Assembly (NCBI RefSeq): GCF_001294335.1
Contig: NZ_LGKG01000035.1
Span: 62,001 to 126,000 of the forward strand
Direction of reading: 5' to 3'
Origin: Streptomyces chattanoogensis
Lineage (GTDB): Bacteria; Actinomycetota; Actinomycetes; Streptomycetales; Streptomycetaceae
DNA length: 64,000 nt
Every line of letters begins with the position of its first letter. Within the stretch, counting starts at the first letter, position 1. Of the stretch, positions 59,430 to 64,000 are shown piece by piece. Under the pieces are notes generated by a model. The model saw only the letters and a program-made list of their open reading frames with translations. It did not search any database and had not been told where the DNA came from. The position numbers and the translations under genes are program-made.

Positions 59430-61193
59430 ATGGCAGCCACGGCAGGACCCCCGGACCCGGCGGACAGCGGGCACACGGAGCGCGGGGAGACGGTCGCGCC
59501 CCCGGCCCGTGACGCCATGGCAGCGGCCACCGAGGCCACCCGCAGCCTGCAGGGGCTCTCGTCCGAGCTGACCTCCCGGATCCCGCAGCTGCTGGAGGCG
59601 ATGCGGACGGTCGGCGCCGGGCTCGATTTGCACATCACCCTCGACCGGATCGTGGAGACGGCCGCGGAGCTCGCCGACGCCCGCTATGCCGCGATCGGGA
59701 TCATCGACGAAGCCCGCGAGGGGCTGTCGGACTTTGTCACCTACGGCGTGACCGCGCAGCAGCACCGGCGGATCGGCGCGCTGCCCGACGGCCACAAAGG
59801 CCTGCTCGGCGCGCTGATCCATGACCCCAAGCCGTTGCGCCTCGCCGACCTCACCCAGGATCCGCGCTCGGCCGGATTCCCGCCGGAGCACCCCCCGATG
59901 CGGACGTTCCTGGGGGTGCCGGTCCGGGTCCAGGGCGAGATCTTCGGCAATCTCTATCTGACGGAGAAGCGCGGCGGCGGTCAGTTCAGCGAGGAGGACC
60001 TGCACATGGTGCGGGTGCTGGCCACCGAGGCCGGTATCGCGATCGGCAACGCCCGGCTGCACGCGGCGACCCGGCAGCGGGAGCGGTGGATCGAGGGCTC
60101 GGTGGCGGTGACCACCGAACTCCTCGCGGGCAATGTCGACGATGCGCTCACGGTGGTCGCCGAACAGGCGCGACGGCTGGCCGAGTCGGCGGCCGGCATC
60201 GTGCTGCTGCCCGACGACGAGGGCGGGCTGGAGATCGTCGCGGTGTCGGCGGACGACCCCGTCGGCATCATGGGCACACAGATTCCGCCGGACAGCCCGG
60301 TGGCGGAGCAACTGCTCGCCGGTGAAGCGGTGTTCGTGGACGATTCGGCCACCGATCCGCGGATGGTGACAGCCATCGCGCCGCGCTTCGGCCCGAGCAT
60401 GATGCTGCCGCTCAGGAGCGGCGACCGGGTGCTGGGCACGCTGGCGACCCCGCGCCACCGGGGTGCCCGTCCGTTCACCGCCGCCGAGCGGACGCTGGCC
60501 ACCCAGTTCGCGGCGCAGGCCGCGCTGGCGCTGGTGCTGGCCGAGGCCCAGCGTGACCGCGAGCGGCTGGCGGTCTTCGAGGACCGCGACCGGATCGCCC
60601 GGGACCTGCACGACCTGGTCATCCAGCGGCTGTTCGCGACCGGGATGATGCTGGAGAGCGCGCAGCGCAGATCGGTGGTGCCGGAGGTGCAGCGGGGCGT
60701 CGGCAAGGCCGTCGACGAACTGGACGTCACCATCCAGGAGATCCGGACCGCGATCTTCGCGCTCCAACAGGGCCCGGCCGAGGCACCGTCGGGGCTGCGG
60801 ACCCGGGTACTGCGCGAGATCGGCACCGCTGCCGTCCCGCTGGGCTTCCAGCCGTCGGCGAACTTCATCGGGCCGGTGGACTCCCGGGTCGGCGAGCGGA
60901 CCGGCAAGAACCTCATCGCCGCGCTGCGCGAGGCGCTCTCGAACGCCTATCGGCACGCCCAGGCCTCCCGGATCGAAGTCGTCGTCGACTCGACGATCAC
61001 CCTGCCGGACGGGTCCGAGGGGGTGCGCCTGACGGTGGCCGACGACGGCATCGGCATTCCGGCGGGCGGGCGCCGCAGCGGCCTGAGGAATCTCGCCAGG
61101 CGTGCGGAGGCGCTCGGCGGTTCCAGTACGTACGGGCCCGGGCTGGGCGAGGGCGGCACCGGGACGAAAGTGACATGGGAGGCGCCGCTGTGA
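59430..61193 (+). CDS. DevS/DosS-like GAF sensor kinase
   Basis: 587 aa. Two GAF domains (about 60-205 and 225-370) then HisKA_3 with His394 (RIARDLHDLVIQRLFATGMML) and HATPase_c. GAF-A keeps the EHPPMRTFLGVP block with His154, the position of the heme ligand in mycobacterial DosS/DosT. So it probably senses O2, NO or redox through heme. No response regulator is adjacent. Lies 75 bp after cydCD, so it may be co-expressed with cyd. Confidence 0.88.
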   Translation: MAATAGPPDPADSGHTERGETVAPPARDAMAAATEATRSLQGLSSELTSRIPQLLEAMRTVGAGLDLHITLDRIVETAAELADARYAAIGIIDEAREGLSDFVTYGVTAQQHRRIGALPDGHKGLLGALIHDPKPLRLADLTQDPRSAGFPPEHPPMRTFLGVPVRVQGEIFGNLYLTEKRGGGQFSEEDLHMVRVLATEAGIAIGNARLHAATRQRERWIEGSVAVTTELLAGNVDDALTVVAEQARRLAESAAGIVLLPDDEGGLEIVAVSADDPVGIMGTQIPPDSPVAEQLLAGEAVFVDDSATDPRMVTAIAPRFGPSMMLPLRSGDRVLGTLATPRHRGARPFTAAERTLATQFAAQAALALVLAEAQRDRERLAVFEDRDRIARDLHDLVIQRLFATGMMLESAQRRSVVPEVQRGVGKAVDELDVTIQEIRTAIFALQQGPAEAPSGLRTRVLREIGTAAVPLGFQPSANFIGPVDSRVGERTGKNLIAALREALSNAYRHAQASRIEVVVDSTITLPDGSEGVRLTVADDGIGIPAGGRRSGLRNLARRAEALGGSSTYGPGLGEGGTGTKVTWEAPL

Positions 61194-61283
61194 GGGGCGG
61201 GTGCTGCGCCGTTCGGGGCGTTGGGCGGGCCCTGGAGGCCTGAGGTACGGCGATTATGGGACATTTCGGGTCAATCTCAGGCT

Positions 61284-62459
61284 ATGCGTTCATGGGCATG
61301 CTGGAAGAAACGGGGGGTAAAGCGGGCAGGGGCGAGCGTGGTGTGCGTGTTCGTCCTGGTGGTGTCGGCGGCCGTGGGGATCACCTCGCGGTACGCCCCG
61401 GTGGCGAGCGCGGCCGCCACGGGGCGGCACCCCATCAGTGACCGCCCCGTAGCCGGTCCGGGCACGACGGCCCGGCATTCGCCCCGGCGGCGGCTGGCCG
61501 ATGTGAGCCTGGAGGTGATCCGGCTGGGCGAGGCGTCGCGCAGGGCGAGCCGTTCGTACGAGTCCAGGCGCCGTGCGGAGCTGGCACAGCGGGCCGAGCG
61601 CGACCGGCTGCGCAGGGCGCTGGACCGGGTCCGGCGGCTGGCCGAGACGCTGCGCCGCCGGGCAGGCGCGATCGCCGCCGCGCAGTACCGCACCGGCAGC
61701 CTCGTCGCATACACCCTGCGCACGGCGGCCACCGAGGGCCGGAAGCCGCTGTCCAGCGTGTACGAGGAGGTGCTGCGGCGGGAGCGGGCGCTGGTGGCGC
61801 GGATGGGCACCGTACAGCGCACCGGCCGGATGCTGGCGCGCAACAGCGCAACGGCGAGCGCCCGCGCTGCGGCGCTCGCGGCGGACCGGGACCGGCTCGA
61901 CCACGAGCGGGAACGGGCCGGCCGAGGTCTGGATTCGGCCCGTGACACGCTGCGGCAGCTGGCCTCGCAGGCCTCCCGGAGCGGCAACTGCGGCACGCTG
62001 CCGAGCGAGGTGTCCACCGCCGCCAGGGCCGCCGCGCCGGTGGTCGCTCCGAACGCCTCCTGGATGCGCCCGGTGGAGCACTATGAGCTGTCCGCCCCCT
62101 TCGGCGGCTCGGGCTCCCACTGGGCCTCCGGGCATACGGGCCAGGACTTCGCGGTGCCCGTCGGAACGCCCGTACGGTCTGCCGGCGGGGGCCGTATCGA
62201 GGGTCTGACCTGCGGTGACGGCTTCGGGATCAGCATGGTCGTACGGCATCGCGACGGCCTGTACACCCAGTACGCGCATCTGTCCGCGGCGCTGGCGAGA
62301 CCGGGACAGCGGGTCGCCCCGGGGGAGCGGATCGCGCTGTCGGGCGATACCGGCAACTCCACCGGCCCGCATCTGCACTTCGAGGTGCGGCGGACCCCCT
62401 ACCTGGGGTCGAGCGTCGACCCGGTGTCCTGGCTGCGGCAGCACGGCGTCACGCTGTGA
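61284..62459 (+). CDS. M23 family murein endopeptidase
   Basis: 391 aa. Signal/anchor helix (about 15-35, ASVVCVFVLVVSAAVGI). A coiled-coil rich in Arg and Ala (60-220) follows. The lysostaphin-type domain at the C-terminus has HTGQDF and HLHFEVR zinc-ligand motifs. It resembles EnvC/NlpD-like or Mpr-type envelope hydrolases. The start ATG 61284 has no strong RBS; the upstream open frame is less likely. Confidence 0.88.
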   Translation: MRSWACWKKRGVKRAGASVVCVFVLVVSAAVGITSRYAPVASAAATGRHPISDRPVAGPGTTARHSPRRRLADVSLEVIRLGEASRRASRSYESRRRAELAQRAERDRLRRALDRVRRLAETLRRRAGAIAAAQYRTGSLVAYTLRTAATEGRKPLSSVYEEVLRRERALVARMGTVQRTGRMLARNSATASARAAALAADRDRLDHERERAGRGLDSARDTLRQLASQASRSGNCGTLPSEVSTAARAAAPVVAPNASWMRPVEHYELSAPFGGSGSHWASGHTGQDFAVPVGTPVRSAGGGRIEGLTCGDGFGISMVVRHRDGLYTQYAHLSAALARPGQRVAPGERIALSGDTGNSTGPHLHFEVRRTPYLGSSVDPVSWLRQHGVTL

Positions 62460-62493
62460 GGGCCGACGGCCGTGCGGACGCGGTGCTGCGGCG

Positions 62494-63405
62494 CTAGCGG
62501 GAGTGCAGGATCCGCTCGATGACGACTGCGACGCCGTCGTCGTTGTTGGATGCCGTGCGGCGGGTGGTGGCGGCGAGCACGTCGGGGTGGGCGTTGGCCA
62601 TGGCGTAGGACGTCCCGGCCCAGGTCAGCATCTCTATGTCGTTGGGCATATCGCCGAACGCCACGACTTCCGCGGGCGAGATCTTGCGCTCCGCGCAGCA
62701 GCGGGCGAGGGTGCCGGCCTTGCTGACGCCGGGGCCGCTGATCTCCAGGAGGGCGGTGGGGCTGGAGCGCGTGAAGGACGCGAGGTGCCCCGCGGCCTTA
62801 CGGGCCAGCGCCAGGAAGGCATCCGGGTCGAGGTCGGGGTGGTGGGCGAGAAGCTTGAGTACGGGCTGGGCGGCGCCGTCCGGGGCCGAAGAGGCGGCGA
62901 AGTCCTCGGCGAGGAGCTTTTCCGCCGGGGCGACCACGGCGGTGGGGTCGAGGTGGAGGGGCGGGTAGCCCGGCTCGTAATGGAAGCTGCCGGTGCGCTC
63001 GACCGCGAAGGAGGTACCGGGAGCGGCGCTGCGCAGTGCGGTCACCACGTTCAGCGCGACGGTGTGTTCCAGGGGGCTGACCTCGACGATGCGGCGGCCG
63101 CGGTGCAGATCCACGACGGCCGCGCCGTTCGCGCAGATCGCCAGGCCGTGGCCGTGTACATGGTCGCTGACCACGTCCATCCAGCGGGCCGGGCGGCCGG
63201 TGACGAAGAAGACCTCGATGCCGGCCTCCTCGGCGGCGGCGAGCGCGGCGATGGTGCGGTCGGAGACCGTCTTGTCGTCGCGCAGCAGCGTGCCGTCGAG
63301 GTCGGTGGCGATCAGCCGGGTCGGCCGGTACGGAACGACCGGCTCGGGCACCGAGGGCGGCGTGGCGGAGGCGTCAGTCACGGGGCCATCTTCGCCTACC
63401 GCCAC
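62494..63405 (-). CDS. HAD superfamily Cof-like phosphatase
   Basis: 303 aa. Cof/HAD-IIB: motif I ATDLDGTLLRDD, motif II FVTGRPARWM, motif IV FGDMPNDIEML. Usually sugar-phosphate or flavin-phosphate hydrolases. A GTG at 63381 (VTDASATP) is an in-frame alternative to GTG 63405. Confidence 0.88.
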   Translation of the reverse strand: MAVGEDGPVTDASATPPSVPEPVVPYRPTRLIATDLDGTLLRDDKTVSDRTIAALAAAEEAGIEVFFVTGRPARWMDVVSDHVHGHGLAICANGAAVVDLHRGRRIVEVSPLEHTVALNVVTALRSAAPGTSFAVERTGSFHYEPGYPPLHLDPTAVVAPAEKLLAEDFAASSAPDGAAQPVLKLLAHHPDLDPDAFLALARKAAGHLASFTRSSPTALLEISGPGVSKAGTLARCCAERKISPAEVVAFGDMPNDIEMLTWAGTSYAMANAHPDVLAATTRRTASNNDDGVAVVIERILHSR

Positions 63406-63471
63406 GCACAGGTGTGCGCTGGGGCGAGCGCCTGAGCCCCCAGGGCGCCGGGGGCAAGCGCCCCCTTCCCC

Positions 63472-64000
63472 TCACCCGAGCTGCGCGGGCGCCTCGGTGG
63501 CGATCCGCTCGAACACCTTCTGGTCCGCTGCGAAGACGGAGTCCGGTATCGGCGCATGGATGACGATCTCGTGGAAACCGAGCGCGATATGCCGCCCCGC
63601 GAAGTCCACGAACGCGTCGAGGGACTCCAGAGGACGGCCGCCGTCCGGTGTGAAACCGGTGAGGAAGACCTTGTCCAGCTCGGCGATGTCCCGGCCGACC
63701 TCCACGCACTCCTTCTCCAGCTTCTCCAGCTGGCTCTGGACGGCGGCCAGCGAGTCCTCGGGCGTGCCCGTCGCAGAGACCTTGGGGTCGCCGGTCGTCA
63801 CCCAGGCCTGGCCATGACGGGCGGCGAGCCTGAGTCCGCGCGGCCCGGTGGCGGCGATGGCGAAGGGAATACGGGGCCGCTGCACGCAGCCGGGTATGTT
63901 GCGCGCTTCCTCGGCCGAGTAGTAAGTGCCCTGGTGGGAAACCGCGTCCTCGGTGAGCAGCCGGTCGAGCAGCGGCACGAACTCGCCGAAGCGTGCCGTC
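63472..64000 (-). CDS. LLM class flavin/F420-dependent oxidoreductase (partial)
   Basis: The C-terminal 176 residues are visible and the frame is open to the right edge, so the start lies outside. RFGEFVPLLDRLLTED, IPFAIAATGPRGLRLAARHGQAW and IVIHAPIPDS fit the luciferase-like (bacterial luciferase/F420) barrel end. Substrate unknown. Confidence 0.85.
   Translation of the reverse strand, partial: TARFGEFVPLLDRLLTEDAVSHQGTYYSAEEARNIPGCVQRPRIPFAIAATGPRGLRLAARHGQAWVTTGDPKVSATGTPEDSLAAVQSQLEKLEKECVEVGRDIAELDKVFLTGFTPDGGRPLESLDAFVDFAGRHIALGFHEIVIHAPIPDSVFAADQKVFERIATEAPAQLG

Overview
The window is high-G+C actinobacterial DNA with Streptomyces gene content: ssgR-ssgA, a fused CydCD, FemX, several unlinked DNA-binding regulators and many GTG starts. 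It is chromosomal and close to the replication origin. Fifteen perfect copies of the 14-bp ParB site parS (GTTTCACGTGAAAC) lie between 1297 and 57553. The genes cca, rpsF-ssb-rpsR-rplI, dnaB, ssgRA, thiC and cydAB-cydCD follow the order I recall from the right side of oriC in S. coelicolor (about SCO3896 to SCO3951). parAB, dnaA and oriC would therefore lie to the left, outside the window. No tRNA, rRNA, IS element, prophage or CRISPR array was seen.

Layout. 1-12.6 kb: tRNA CCA-adding enzyme (5' end missing), LppU-like and MFS membrane proteins, a padR-ino1 pair, a class A penicillin-binding protein, a GT87-type membrane protein, and an alanine racemase-like protein with the peptidoglycan bridge enzyme FemX. 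12.8-18.9 kb: the rpsF-ssb-rpsR-rplI operon, a secreted serine protease, a MATE transporter, and dnaB preceded by a DnaA-box cluster. 19-24.8 kb: two small secreted proteins, a TetR/SDR pair, a CPBP membrane protease and a two-component system, the last two separated by a pentanucleotide repeat tract. 24.8-35.2 kb: accessory genes, including a MerR regulator fused to DNA polymerase III sliding-clamp domains 2 and 3 and carrying a parS inside its reading frame, a serine hydrolase, a PLP enzyme, a TetR protein with a C-terminal zinc finger, and MarR/MFS. 35.2-45.3 kb: a flavohemoglobin with a long disordered N-terminus, coupled to an FMN-binding oxidase-like protein; NUDIX; trans-sulfuration enzyme plus ptpA; ssgR-ssgA (sporulation); YibE/F. 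45.4-53 kb: thiC under a TPP riboswitch with a parS in its variable arm, a metallophosphoesterase, a LacI regulator and an aromatic/histidinol-phosphate aminotransferase. 53.1-64 kb: cydAB-cydCD (cytochrome bd) behind a perfect Rex operator, a DevS-like heme-GAF kinase, an M23 peptidase, a HAD phosphatase and a partial LLM flavin-type oxidoreductase.

Themes. Replication and segregation sites are threaded through ordinary genes: parS lies in terminator-like palindromes, in a riboswitch arm, on a start codon and inside two reading frames. Cell-envelope genes (PBP, FemX, alanine racemase-like, M23, SsgA) and redox/oxygen genes (cyd, flavohemoglobin, DevS-like kinase) are over-represented. The least conventional protein is the MerR-sliding-clamp fusion at 24869-26098. 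It has a MerR-type promoter (19-bp spacer) that ends only 7 nt before its start codon.
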